Positions 52,325 to 61,567 of a stretch of DNA of 62,065 nt are shown here, piece after piece (positions within the stretch are counted from its first letter, which is position 1; each line of letters begins with the position of its first letter). This stretch comes from Singulisphaera sp. GP187. Lineage in GTDB: Bacteria > Planctomycetota > Planctomycetia > Gemmatales > Gemmataceae. The position numbers were made by a program, and so were the translations under genes. The notes under the pieces were generated by a model. It was not told the origin of the DNA. It made no database searches and worked only from the letters and a program-made list of their open reading frames with translations. The stretch covers positions 1-62,065 of the forward strand of contig CAMAUE010000011.1 of the NCBI GenBank assembly GCA_945861245.1, in the 5' to 3' direction.

Positions 52325-54298
52325 ATGATGCGAACTGCTATCGCGTTGTTCCTTACGCTCGCCACCGTCGGCTTGGTAAACGGTCAAGACCTGCCGAAGA
52401 TGAAGTACAACGATGTGGCCGAGATCGCGCCGGGCGTTTTCTTCCGCTATTCATCGATCAGCGCGACCGACAAGAGCGTGCCGTTCGGCGGGTCGAACAA
52501 TATCTGGGTCGTCTTTGAAGACTACGTCATGGTCTACGACGCCAACTTCCCCAAGGAAGCCGGCGACGTCATCGCAGCGATCCGCAAGACCACCGACAAG
52601 CCGATCCGCTACGTCATCGATTCGCACCATCACGGCGATCACGCCTACGGCAACGCCATCTTCGCCAAGGCCGGCGCTACTGTCATCGCGCAAGCCAACT
52701 GTGCTCGATTGCTTCGTATCAACGGGCCCGCGGAGTTCGCCGAGGCTGGCAAAGGCAAAGGCGGACGCAAGGACATCGCCGACAGCTACCTCAAAGTGCC
52801 GGACCTGATCTTCGATCAAAAGCTCGTCTTCTCCGATAGCAAACAGCATGTCGAACTGCTCTTCCTCGGCCACGCGCATACCGCCGGTGATGCGTTCCTG
52901 TATTTGCCGAAACAGAAAATCCTCTGCACCGGCGATGCGTGCACAAACGGCGCGTTCAATTACATGGGCCATTCGGATTCGGCGTCGTGGATTCGCGTGC
53001 TGGATAAGGCTCAACAGCTCGACGTCAAGGTTGTCTGCCCCGGCCACGGCCCGCTTGCCGACAAGAATGTGCTTGTCAAACAACAGCGGTTTTTCAGTGA
53101 GATGCGCGATCAGATCAAAAAAGGCATTGCCGCCAAGAAGGACTTTGAGGACATCCTGAAATCCATCGAGATGCCCTGGCACAAGGAATGGACCGGCATC
53201 GAGGCGAGCACCCGCAAGGCGGAAGCACGGCATGTGTTCGACGAACTAACCGGGCGCACCATGCCGTGGGATTTGATCGAGGACTTCGGCATCTACGAAG
53301 GCCCGTCGCCAACGAAGAGCGACAAGGGCTGGACGGCACCGACGAAGATCGTCGTGCCCGCGCTGATGCCGGCGCGGCTTGCCGAATTGAAGATCATCGC
53401 GCCCGACGTGTTTTTCATTCCGGTCAAAACCGCCGAGGAAGCCGCCAAGGAAGCGGTCGGTGCCGATGCGGTGCTCGGGTTCTGCTCGGCGGACATCGTA
53501 AAGGCGAACGCGAAATTGCGCTGGATTCAGGTCAGTCACGCCGGCGTCGAGAAGGACCTCGTGCCCGATGTCGTCAACAGCAAGGCGACGGTCACCAACA
53601 CCGCTCGGCTCTATGGTCCGAACGTCGCCGACCAGGCGATGGCTCTGCTCCTTGCCCTGACGCGCGGCCTGGCGCCGGACCTCCAACGGCAGGCGGGCAA
53701 GGTGGATGTCTGGAAGAAGGTCAAAGACGCATCGGACGCTCAAGAGCTTCACGGCAAGAACATGCTCGTCGTCGGTCTGGGCGGCATCGGCACGCAGATC
53801 GCTCGCCGCGCCGACGCCTTCGGCATGCGCGTCATGGCGATTGATCCGAACCAAGCAATCGTCAAACCTGCCTACGTTTTCAGCCTGGAACCACCCGCAA
53901 AGCTGATGGATCGTTTGGCGCAGGCCGACGTCGTCGTGCTTGCTTGTCCGCTGACGAAAGAGACGAAGGGTATGTTCGGCAAGTCGCAATTGAACGCGAT
54001 GAAGAAGTCAGCCTACTTCATCAACATCGCGCGTGGCGGTCTTGTGGATCAGGCGGCGTTAATCGATGCACTGAAGTCGCAGGCGATTGGCGGGGCTGGT
54101 CTTGACGTGACCGATCCGGAACCGCTGCCGGACTCGTCGCCGTTGTGGACGCTGCCGAACGTCGTCATCAGCCCGCATCTCGGCGGTCAATCGGACGGCG
54201 CCCGTGATCGGCAATGGCGGCTGTTCCGCGAGAACGTTCGCCGTTTCGTCGCCGGCGAGACGCTGCTGTGCGTGGTGGATAAAGCACGCGGTTACTAA
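52325..54298 (+). CDS. Exported fusion of metallo-beta-lactamase fold and D-2-hydroxyacid dehydrogenase
   Basis: 657 residues; ATG with AGGAG 9 bases upstream. A signal peptide (MMRTAIALFLTLATVGLVNG) precedes a metallo-beta-lactamase domain (about 30-290): HHHGDH at 101-106, GHAHTAGD with H183/H185, D204 and H241 complete the two-metal site. Residues about 340-655 form an NAD-dependent D-2-hydroxyacid dehydrogenase: catalytic domain, GLGGIG at 484-489, the NIARGG arginine at 570, E599 and H618. Both active sites look intact. Having a dinucleotide enzyme behind a signal peptide is odd, since periplasmic NAD is scarce. Substrates unknown; hydrolysis of a thioester or lactone followed by oxidation is one guess. 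Confidence 0.88.
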   Translation: MMRTAIALFLTLATVGLVNGQDLPKMKYNDVAEIAPGVFFRYSSISATDKSVPFGGSNNIWVVFEDYVMVYDANFPKEAGDVIAAIRKTTDKPIRYVIDSHHHGDHAYGNAIFAKAGATVIAQANCARLLRINGPAEFAEAGKGKGGRKDIADSYLKVPDLIFDQKLVFSDSKQHVELLFLGHAHTAGDAFLYLPKQKILCTGDACTNGAFNYMGHSDSASWIRVLDKAQQLDVKVVCPGHGPLADKNVLVKQQRFFSEMRDQIKKGIAAKKDFEDILKSIEMPWHKEWTGIEASTRKAEARHVFDELTGRTMPWDLIEDFGIYEGPSPTKSDKGWTAPTKIVVPALMPARLAELKIIAPDVFFIPVKTAEEAAKEAVGADAVLGFCSADIVKANAKLRWIQVSHAGVEKDLVPDVVNSKATVTNTARLYGPNVADQAMALLLALTRGLAPDLQRQAGKVDVWKKVKDASDAQELHGKNMLVVGLGGIGTQIARRADAFGMRVMAIDPNQAIVKPAYVFSLEPPAKLMDRLAQADVVVLACPLTKETKGMFGKSQLNAMKKSAYFINIARGGLVDQAALIDALKSQAIGGAGLDVTDPEPLPDSSPLWTLPNVVISPHLGGQSDGARDRQWRLFRENVRRFVAGETLLCVVDKARGY

Positions 54299-54306
54299 AG
54301 TTTTGC

Positions 54307-54366
54307 ATTCCGCTTGCGGCTTAGCGCTGGCGTGGCGAACCTTGAGCGCTAAGCCGCAAGCGGAAT
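54307..54366. repeat. Class A palindrome
   Basis: Perfect 22-base arms ATTCCGCTTGCGGCTTAGCG(CT), 16-base loop, in a convergent gap of 78 bases. Confidence 0.93.
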
Positions 54367-54376
54367 ACAAGGAAAC

Positions 54377-54745
54377 TCAATAATCTTTACGCTCCTGGAT
54401 CGTCCCACCCTCACCCTCGATCGCTCGCGCGATTGCGTCGAGCAGTTCATCCGCGCGTTTGCGCACTCTGCTGACGCCGATCGCACCGCTGGTTATCCAG
54501 GGCTGATTCGTTTCCAGCGAGACCTCGTTGGTGTCGCTGTAGCTCTCGACGGTGATCTCGAACACGCTGCGCGGTGCCAGCGGGCCGGCGATCAGGTTCA
54601 TCAGCAGGTTGCCCTTCGTTGCACTGAACCGCTTCGAGGCTTCCTCGATCGGCGACAGTGAATAGCCCATGTCCTGGGCGGTGCGCCAGGCGACCTTCAG
54701 GCATTTCTTCGGATCGAGATTTGTCAGCAGTTTGATTCCGGGCAT
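54377..54745 (-). CDS. Hypothetical protein
   Basis: 122 residues from the ATG at 54745, where GGGG precedes; an earlier ATG at 54772 would read into the class H palindrome. No signal peptide. Visible parts: DPKKCLKVAWRTAQDMGYSL, a central beta region (FEITVESYSDTNEVSLETN) and a helical C-terminus (VRKRADELLDAIARAIEG). It looks like a compact alpha/beta cytosolic protein; no family recognised. Converges with the fusion enzyme gene. Confidence 0.6.
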   Translation of the reverse strand: MPGIKLLTNLDPKKCLKVAWRTAQDMGYSLSPIEEASKRFSATKGNLLMNLIAGPLAPRSVFEITVESYSDTNEVSLETNQPWITSGAIGVSRVRKRADELLDAIARAIEGEGGTIQERKDY

Positions 54746-54764
54746 GAAAGAATCCCCATATTTA

Positions 54765-54845
54765 GATTGCAAGCCCGCAGGCGACGCAGGAGCCTGCGAG
54801 GGTCATACCCCGCAGGCTCCTGCGTCGCCTGCGGGCTTAGCAATC
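54765..54845. repeat. Class H palindrome
   Basis: 28-base perfect arms AAGCCCGCAGGCGACGCAGG... and complement (54771-54798, 54811-54838), extended by GATTGC/GCAATC, in a divergent intergenic region. Confidence 0.93.
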
Positions 54846-54931
54846 ATTTTTCCAAGCGTGCAACATACCTCCATCATACGCAACCACCAACCAGCCGTGT
54901 CATTTCCCTCGCCGTGAAGTATAACGACATC

Positions 54932-56047
54932 ATGAGAGGCAGCGACGTAATCATCGTGGGCGGCGGCGTCATCGGACTGACGACTGCGTACAACTTGGCT
55001 CGCCAGGGTGTGCGCGTCGCCCTGTGCGACAAAGGCGATGTCGGCATGGAGTCATCCTGGGCAGGCGCGGGGATTCTGCCGCCTAGCCATCCCGAGCGCT
55101 CGCAATTTCCAGTTGATCGGCTTCGCGCCCTCAGCGGAACCCTATTCCCTCCTTTAGCGGCCGAACTTTACGAACGTACCGGTATCAACATCGGCTACCA
55201 GCGCTGCGGCGGTCTGGAGTTCACCCGCTGGACCGAGCACCATCTCGGCGACGAATGGTTCGGCCTCGGCGCGACGACGCGCCCACTCACCGCGGCCCAA
55301 GCTATCGAACTCGAACCGGCACTCGCGCCCGACCTCGGCGACGTCCTCGAAATCCCCGACATGGCCCAAATACGCAATCCACGCTTCCTGCAAGCGCTCC
55401 GCACCGCGTGTTTGGCGAGCGGCAACGTGGTTTTCCACGAGCGAGCGGGAGCGGCTGATTTTGTCCGCGAAGGCGATTCTATTAAAGCTATTCGCTTGCC
55501 GAGCGAAAAACTTTATGGCGATCGTTTCATAATCGCCGCCGGCGCCTGGTCGGCCCCGCTGTTGGCGAAGGTCGGCTGCATGCTCGACATCCAACCGGTG
55601 CGCGGGCAGATTGCGCTGTTGAATCCGGGTCGCCGATTATTCCAGCGCATCCTGATATGCGGCTCGCAATATCTGGTTCCGCGTGCCGATGGCCGAGTGC
55701 TCGCGGGCTCGACAGAGGAGCATGCGGGATTCGTCAAGCAGACGACGGCAACGGGTGTGCTATCGCTGCTCCAACTCGCAACATCGCTCGTTCCCGCGCT
55801 GGCCGACGCGGACGTGGAAAAGACCTGGGCAGGCCTGCGTCCCGGCAGTCCCGATGGTTTGCCGTACATCGGCGTGGTCCCAGGCACGCGCAATCTCTAC
55901 GCTGCCGCTGGTCATTTCCGCGCTGGCTTGCAGTTGTCCACCGGAACTGCAGAAATTCTGACACAGATGCTACTGGATAAACCGCTCACGATGCCGATGG
56001 ACGCGTTTCGGTTAGCACGAAATTCGTTATTAGTCATTAGTCATTAG
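54932..56047 (+). CDS. thiO: Glycine oxidase ThiO-like FAD enzyme
   Basis: 371 residues from the ATG at 54932. FAD-binding motif DVIIVGGGVIGLTTAYNLAR, the EGAGAG-type SWAGAGILPP, central INIGYQRCGGLEF and terminal AAGHFRAGLQLSTGTAEI match ThiO/DAO-family amine oxidases. ThiO oxidises glycine to iminoglycolate for thiazole synthesis in thiamine biosynthesis. No thiG, thiS or thiE is adjacent, so a general D-amino-acid-oxidase-like role is possible. The last residues (LLVISH) and the TAG come from the class J repeat. Confidence 0.85.
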   Translation: MRGSDVIIVGGGVIGLTTAYNLARQGVRVALCDKGDVGMESSWAGAGILPPSHPERSQFPVDRLRALSGTLFPPLAAELYERTGINIGYQRCGGLEFTRWTEHHLGDEWFGLGATTRPLTAAQAIELEPALAPDLGDVLEIPDMAQIRNPRFLQALRTACLASGNVVFHERAGAADFVREGDSIKAIRLPSEKLYGDRFIIAAGAWSAPLLAKVGCMLDIQPVRGQIALLNPGRRLFQRILICGSQYLVPRADGRVLAGSTEEHAGFVKQTTATGVLSLLQLATSLVPALADADVEKTWAGLRPGSPDGLPYIGVVPGTRNLYAAAGHFRAGLQLSTGTAEILTQMLLDKPLTMPMDAFRLARNSLLVISH

Positions 56048-56099
56048 CAAACACGCAATGGGGGTTTCCGTTGACTAATAACTAATGACTAATGACCAA
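56026..56099. repeat. Class J inverted repeat built from TTAGTCA units
   Basis: GTTATTAGTCATTAGTCATT(AG) faces CTAATAACTAATGACTAATG(AC) across 27 bases. Each arm repeats a 7-base unit two or three times. It supplies the thiO stop codon and lies just before the GTPase gene. Confidence 0.82.
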
Positions 56100-56110
56100 G
56101 GACTAACATA

Positions 56111-57883
56111 ATGGACCAGCCCGCCATTCGGAATTTGACGAAGGAATTGGCCGAGGACCTCGGCTGGCTCGAGGAGCACGCACGTACCCAACCGGCACAT
56201 GCGGCCCAGGCGGGGATACTGCGCTTTGCGGCAGCGCTGGTGCGAAACGTGGCGGCGCCGTTGCTTGAAGGGCACGCCGCGGCGCCGCTGCATGTGGCTG
56301 TCGTGGGCGGCGCAGGTGCGGGGAAGAGTACCATTGCAAATATGCTTTGTGGGGCGGTGCTCGCGGAATCGAATCCGCAGGCGGGATTCACACGCCACCC
56401 GATCGCCTATGTGCCAGCGACGGGTGCGATTGCTTGGCCGTCTAGCCTGGGATACCTCGGACCGCTCCAGCGACTAAGCCGACCGGAGCCTGCCAGCCTT
56501 GACGCCGACGTCTATCAAATCCGCCGCGTCGGCGAGGATGCGCACCAATTCGGCGTGCTCGAAAAATTCGTCGTCTGGGACTGCCCTGACATGACAATCT
56601 GGGCGGCCACCGGCTACGTGCCTCGCTTGCTCGAAGTCAGCGCGCTCGCCGACGTCGTCGTCTATGTCGCTTCGGATGAACGCTACAACGATGCCGTGCC
56701 GACCGATTTCCTGCGGCTCTTGTTGCAAGCCGGCAAAGTCGTCGTCGTGACGCTGACGAAAATGCGCGAGGCCGACGCGCCGGCGTTCGTCGCCCACTTC
56801 CAGAAGGAAGTGCTTGACAAGATGCCCGCGCTGCCGGTGGCAACCCTGACGGTCCCGCACCTCACGCCCGCGCAGGTCGTTGACCCGTGCCGCAATGCGC
56901 CGCTGTATCGCGTGCCACTCGTGAATCAGATTTTCGTGCTCGGCGAGTCCGCACCCAACACACGTGGGCGGACGGTGCAGTCAGCAGTGCACTTTCTCAA
57001 GTCGCATCAGCAACATTTGCTCAGCGTGGCTCGCGATGATTTAGCCGCACTCGACGCCTGGCGGAATCTCGTTCGCGAAGGGCAGATGGAGTTCGACTCC
57101 CGCTATCGCCGCGAGTTTCTGACAACCGAGCGTTTCCGCCGATTCGACGACGCCTTGATCCGCCTGATCGAATTGCTCGAACTTCCCGGCGTCGGCCGAT
57201 TCGCCAGCAAAACCCTCGATGTGCTGCGCATGCCGTACTCATTCGCAAAACGCCTGTTCAACTCCGCGTTCGCCCGGCCCGAAGTCATTGGCTTGCCCGA
57301 GCGGCCCATTCTCGATGCGGCTCTCGCGGGCTGGACCGATCAGTTGCGAAAGGAAGCCGCTCGCCTTGGCCCGGCGCATCCGCTCTGGAAACATGTGCAA
57401 CAAGGCTTCAACGGCGGCCTCGCCGAGACGATTCGCGAACGCTTCAACGATTCATTCCACGGCTTTCAGCTCAGTCTCGGCGACGAAGTCGAACGCACCG
57501 CCCGCGCGATCTACGAGGACCTGGAGAAGAATCCGGTAGCGCTCAATTCGCTGCGGACAGGTAAGTTCGCGGTCGAAATCGCTGCCATCATTGCGTCCTT
57601 GTTTAGCGTTGGTTATTACGGATTCGCACTTGCGCCCTTGACATCATCCGTCATCCAGATGCTCGCCGAGTATTTCGGTAAGCAGTACGTCGACCACCAT
57701 CGCGAGGCGACTCGAGCGAGGCAACAGGCCCTGGTGACGCAGCATCTGTCTAGCCCGCTCATGAATTGGCTCACGCATTGGCCAAGCACCGGCGGATCGG
57801 CTTACGAGAAGCTCGGCACGATCATGCGGCGGTTTCCACAGAATTTGCAGAACCTCGAGGTCGCGGTGGACAGCGTGAAGTGA
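56111..57883 (+). CDS. Membrane-associated P-loop GTPase
   Basis: 590 residues; ATG at 56111 with AAGG about 10 bases upstream. Walker A GGAGAGKST at 66-74, a G3-like WDCPD at 156-160 and a G4-like TLTKM near 216 mark a GTPase. The G4 ends in methionine instead of aspartate (TKM for TKxD), which may relax guanine specificity. The middle third is helical, and a hydrophobic hairpin near residues 500-540 (AAIIASLFSVGYYGFALAPL) predicts membrane insertion. The layout recalls bacterial dynamin-like or YfjP-type GTPases. A role in membrane remodelling is inference only. Confidence 0.75.
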   Translation: MDQPAIRNLTKELAEDLGWLEEHARTQPAHAAQAGILRFAAALVRNVAAPLLEGHAAAPLHVAVVGGAGAGKSTIANMLCGAVLAESNPQAGFTRHPIAYVPATGAIAWPSSLGYLGPLQRLSRPEPASLDADVYQIRRVGEDAHQFGVLEKFVVWDCPDMTIWAATGYVPRLLEVSALADVVVYVASDERYNDAVPTDFLRLLLQAGKVVVVTLTKMREADAPAFVAHFQKEVLDKMPALPVATLTVPHLTPAQVVDPCRNAPLYRVPLVNQIFVLGESAPNTRGRTVQSAVHFLKSHQQHLLSVARDDLAALDAWRNLVREGQMEFDSRYRREFLTTERFRRFDDALIRLIELLELPGVGRFASKTLDVLRMPYSFAKRLFNSAFARPEVIGLPERPILDAALAGWTDQLRKEAARLGPAHPLWKHVQQGFNGGLAETIRERFNDSFHGFQLSLGDEVERTARAIYEDLEKNPVALNSLRTGKFAVEIAAIIASLFSVGYYGFALAPLTSSVIQMLAEYFGKQYVDHHREATRARQQALVTQHLSSPLMNWLTHWPSTGGSAYEKLGTIMRRFPQNLQNLEVAVDSVK

Positions 57884-57885
57884 TT

Positions 57886-57961
57886 CGTTTAGCCGCTCGC
57901 TTTTGGGGAGCGCTGACTGCGAACCATCATTCCGCGCTCGCCAAAGGCGAGCGGCTACACG
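57886..57961. repeat. Class D palindrome
   Basis: CGTTTAGCCGCTCGCTTTTG... against GCGCTCGCCAAAGGCGAGCG..., three changes, in the convergent gap; the TAG of the permease gene (57955-57957) lies in its right arm. Confidence 0.88.
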
Positions 57962-59328
57962 TTGGCACTTTCCTTGTTGGAGTGATGCTTCATCTTCTTC
58001 GGAATGAAATAGAACGGCAATCCCGCCACCAGGATTAGCAGCCCGATCAGCGATTTCTCGGCGTCATAGCGAACCGAGCCAACCACCATATACGCACACC
58101 ACGCGACGAACACCAATGGCACGAACGGATAGAGCGGCACGCGGAACGGCCTTGGCGTTTCCGGATCGCGCGTCCGCAGCACCATCAGGGCGATACCCGT
58201 GAGGCAGAAGAACATCCAAAACACCGCGGCGGTGAGCGTGATGGCCGCGTTGAAGGTTTTGCTGTTGCCTCGAGCCAGCCAAACGCCGACGATCAATCCG
58301 ATGCAAACCACACACTGCGCCGCCAGAGCACGCGCCGGCGTCTTCGTGCGTTTGCTCCAGTGGCTCAACACCTTAAATAGGCGATGGTCTTTGCCAAACT
58401 CCGTGTAGATGCGGGCGGTCGTAAAGATCATGCCGTTGATCGCACCGAGCGCGGAGATCATGATGAGCACGTTCATCACATTCGCGCCATGCGTCGGCCA
58501 AATCCTCTCGACGACATGGGCCGCGGCGTTCTCCTGCTTTGCGCCATCGAAGCCGAGCGCCGACAGAATCGCAAGGTTCACGAGCAGATAAATCACCGTA
58601 ACGATGGCCGTGCCGAGCATTAGCGCAAGCGGGATATTGCGGGCATGGTTCTTGGCCTCGGAAACGACATAGGCGGCTTCATGCCAGCCGGAGTAGGTCC
58701 ACAGAACAAGAATCATGGCGCCGATGAACCAATGATCCTCGGAGGGCTGCACCGGCGCGATGCGGATCGGCGTCAGCGGGTCGGTTCCGCTTCCCCACAC
58801 CAGGCCCACGAACGCCAGCGAGAGCAAGCCAAGCACCTTAGCTACGGTGAGCAGGTTCTGGGCATGCACACTGGTGCGCACGCCAAGGATGTTGATGATC
58901 GTGAGAACCGTTACCGAGCCGCCGGCGAGGAGAAAGACCGATTTTTCGTCCCAATGAAACACCCGGGCCGCAGTCGCGCCGAAAATATAGGCGAGTGCCG
59001 CGATGCTGCCGGTTCGCGTCACGGTGAGTTGCGCCCAGGCGAAGAGAAATCCAGTAAGCGGCCCGAATGCGCGCGTGAGATAAACATACTCACCGCCGGA
59101 ACGCGGATAAGTGCTGGCCAGCTCCGCAAAACACAGCGCCCCGAAAAACGCCAGTACCCCGCCGAGGACCCAGACGGAAATGCCTAACGCGGGATGGGGA
59201 ACCTGTCTGAAAATTTCGTGAGGTAATTCAAAAATGCCGACGCCGATGATGATGCCGACGATGATGCTGATGGCGTCCCATAAGCCAAGCTTGGCGTTGG
59301 GATCATCGACTTTCGGATTGGTGTCCAT
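57955..59328 (-). CDS. APC-family amino acid permease
   Basis: 457 residues with about 12 hydrophobic segments. The first helix carries IIVGIIIGVGIFELP, the glycine-rich unwound region that binds the amino group in APC transporters, followed by CFAELASTYPRSGGEYVYL. The C-terminus ends with a lysine-rich tail, and its stop codon comes from the class D palindrome. It probably imports a neutral or aromatic amino acid by proton symport; specificity cannot be read. The start at ATG 59328 lacks a clear ribosome site. Confidence 0.88.
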   Translation of the reverse strand: MDTNPKVDDPNAKLGLWDAISIIVGIIIGVGIFELPHEIFRQVPHPALGISVWVLGGVLAFFGALCFAELASTYPRSGGEYVYLTRAFGPLTGFLFAWAQLTVTRTGSIAALAYIFGATAARVFHWDEKSVFLLAGGSVTVLTIINILGVRTSVHAQNLLTVAKVLGLLSLAFVGLVWGSGTDPLTPIRIAPVQPSEDHWFIGAMILVLWTYSGWHEAAYVVSEAKNHARNIPLALMLGTAIVTVIYLLVNLAILSALGFDGAKQENAAAHVVERIWPTHGANVMNVLIMISALGAINGMIFTTARIYTEFGKDHRLFKVLSHWSKRTKTPARALAAQCVVCIGLIVGVWLARGNSKTFNAAITLTAAVFWMFFCLTGIALMVLRTRDPETPRPFRVPLYPFVPLVFVAWCAYMVVGSVRYDAEKSLIGLLILVAGLPFYFIPKKMKHHSNKESANV

Positions 59329-59449
59329 GCCGCGGGCCCCCGGATGTGGTGGAATGGCACTTGCCCGGACTTAGATTCCATTCCACTACGGGTATGGTAT
59401 TAGATTATGGGGGGGAGTTGCCAGTCCAAAACATACTGCTCGCGACTAG

Positions 59450-59531
59450 TTTTGACACAAGCCCGAAGCATAAGCGAGGCACAAAACTCGTTGCCGCGCT
59501 GACGCTCCGGGCTAGTGTGGAATGTGTCAAA
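59450..59531. repeat. Class K inverted repeat
   Basis: TTTTGACACAAGCCCGAAGC with later GCTCCGGGCTAGTGTGGAAT(GTGTCAAA); imperfect long arms. With the class A half at 59562 it is all that is seen in the 382-base gap 59329-59710 between two minus-strand genes. Confidence 0.6.
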
Positions 59532-59561
59532 TTTGGGTGCGTGCAGTATTGCTTCTCTGAT

Positions 59562-59590
59562 TTCCGCTTGCGGCTTAGCGCTCACGCGAG
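59562..59590. repeat. Single arm of class A palindrome
   Basis: TTTCCGCTTGCGGCTTAGCG then CTCACGCGA; no partner arm. Confidence 0.7.
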
Positions 59591-59710
59591 ATTATCTGAA
59601 CATCTGCCAACGCTCGCACCGTCGCCGGACATGCCTGTGGAGATTTTTGCGTCCGTTCAATGGGGTTTGTGATTCAGCGAGCAACGAGCGAACGCCAGCC
59701 CCGACTCTCT

Positions 59711-61567
59711 CTAATCATTCCGCGGATGTCGATCGAGCGCCCGTGATGCCACCCTCGCCAAAAAGCGTCGGCGCTGATCTTGCGACAACTCCGCCACGAA
59801 ACGGGCGCGAGCAGCAGCCAGCCACCGGACCGGACGATTGCGGTAATCGATAACGACGCGAGTCAGCACCGGGCCGTCGTGCTGAAGAGCGTTGCGCATC
59901 CGGGCCTCCATCTCGTCGTGGTTGCGAATCTCCTGAAACGCGACGCCATAGCCCATCGCTAGCGAGCGGTAATCGAGCCGGGCGAGGATCGTCGCTGTCG
60001 TTCGCAGGTAGGCCGGGTTCTGCAATTCTTGCATGTAGTGATACGCCTGATCGTCGAGCACGAAGAACTTCACGGGCAGGCGTTCGCGGGCCGCCGTCGA
60101 GATTTCCGTCGCCGACATGAGGAAGCAACCATCGCCGGTGATCGTGACGGTCTGTCGGCCCGGATGCGCTTTCTGGGCGCCGAGTGCCGCGGGGATCGAC
60201 CAGCCCATCGCCTGATTATCTGTCGGGTTGAAGTACGTCCGCGGCTGCGTCGTCGTGAAGCACTCGCTCGCCAGATATTGCGATAACGTGACATCGACGA
60301 ACGTCAGCGCCTCGGGACAGGTCATCCGACGCAGGCATTGCACGAACCGCATCGGATCGACGCAATTTCGCGCGAAGACCTCTTCGTTGACGCGAGCCTC
60401 GGCACGCTTGCGTGTTTGGATGATCTCGCGCAGCCGCGGGTTATCGTCCCGGCGAATCGTATCACTTTGTTCAAATGCTTGCGCGAGGAAGACGCCAACA
60501 TCCGCATTGACGCAAAGCGAGTTGCGCATGACGCGGCCGAGGCTGGCTTCATTGATGTCTACGTGAATCAGCTGGCGATGCTGTGGCAGCGAATAGAACC
60601 CGGTTGAGACCTCGCTGAACTTGACGCCGAGCGCGAGCACGACATCGACATGGTTGCGGAACGCATCCTCCGCGGTGCGCGTGCCCTGCGGTCCATAGCC
60701 CCAGCCGACGGAGAGCGGGTGTGTCTCGGAGATTACGCCCTTGCCTGACATGCTCGTCGCCACGGGTGCTTGCAATAGCTCCGCCAAGCGCGTGATCGAC
60801 GGTGCATGATCCATGCAGCCCATGCCGGCGTAGATGCCGACACGCAGTCGCCGATCGCACAAGAGTTGCAGTGCCCGCCGGCATGCCTGTTCATCGAATG
60901 GCGAGGCCAGCGCTTCCATCGGTCCGGAGTTATGGCGGCACGCTTCGATGAGCAGGTTGTACGGAATGATGACGCCGACCGGCCCCGGCTCGCCTGCTCG
61001 CGCCAGTTGGAACGCCTGACGAACCACGTTGGGAATGTCCGCGACGCTCGTTGCCGTGAAGACGCGCTTGGTCACCGGTTCGAGCAGTGCCGTGTTGTTG
61101 AGGCAATGGACCTGAAATCCGCGTGCGTTGCGGGCGTTGGAGATGTCGCCGACGATGCAGACGATCGGCACGCTATCGAGCAGCGCCTCGCCCAGGCCCG
61201 TGAGAGCGTTCGTCAAGCCGGGGCCAGGAACGATGCACAACACGCCCGGTTTGCCCGTGCTTCGTGCGTAGCCGTCGGCCATCGTCGATGCGGAGAATTC
61301 GTGTGTTGTGAGCAGGTAGGGCAGGCGTTTGGTTTTTAGCGAATCCCAGATCTCGTTTTCCTGCGCGCCAGGAATGCCGTAGACGCATTCGGCCCCTTCG
61401 GCAATGAGCGTCTCGACCAGCGCGTCGGCCCCGGTCATCTGCCCGACGACCCAGCCGCGCGGGCCTTGGATTCGCTCTCGCAATTGGCCCGGCGCTTCCT
61501 GGATCGATGCGAGATAAGCCGAGCCGACGCTGGCAGCCTTGATGAGATCGCGACGTGAGATGGTCAT
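59711..61567 (-). CDS. ThDP-dependent enzyme (acetolactate-synthase-like) with Tat-type N-terminus
   Basis: 618 residues. The ATG at 61567 has AGGA upstream. The N-terminus TISRRDLIKAASVGSAYLA looks like a twin-arginine signal, though the hydrophobic stretch is short. The three-domain plan of acetolactate synthase follows: HEFSASTMADGYARSTGKPG with the cofactor-activating glutamate at 90, a central domain, and a C-terminal ThDP site at ITGDGCFLMSATE. The usual GDG...NN motif ends here in LDDQ. Thiamine diphosphate chemistry is expected; the substrate may differ from pyruvate. Export would be very unusual for this family, so the Tat reading is uncertain. Confidence 0.82.
   Translation of the reverse strand: MTISRRDLIKAASVGSAYLASIQEAPGQLRERIQGPRGWVVGQMTGADALVETLIAEGAECVYGIPGAQENEIWDSLKTKRLPYLLTTHEFSASTMADGYARSTGKPGVLCIVPGPGLTNALTGLGEALLDSVPIVCIVGDISNARNARGFQVHCLNNTALLEPVTKRVFTATSVADIPNVVRQAFQLARAGEPGPVGVIIPYNLLIEACRHNSGPMEALASPFDEQACRRALQLLCDRRLRVGIYAGMGCMDHAPSITRLAELLQAPVATSMSGKGVISETHPLSVGWGYGPQGTRTAEDAFRNHVDVVLALGVKFSEVSTGFYSLPQHRQLIHVDINEASLGRVMRNSLCVNADVGVFLAQAFEQSDTIRRDDNPRLREIIQTRKRAEARVNEEVFARNCVDPMRFVQCLRRMTCPEALTFVDVTLSQYLASECFTTTQPRTYFNPTDNQAMGWSIPAALGAQKAHPGRQTVTITGDGCFLMSATEISTAARERLPVKFFVLDDQAYHYMQELQNPAYLRTTATILARLDYRSLAMGYGVAFQEIRNHDEMEARMRNALQHDGPVLTRVVIDYRNRPVRWLAAARARFVAELSQDQRRRFLARVASRALDRHPRND

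Noticed and set aside
56026..56099. Short repeated TTAGTCA units as a CRISPR or tandem array
   Set aside because: Units are 7 bases with no spacers and are arranged as an inverted pair; no cas gene is present.
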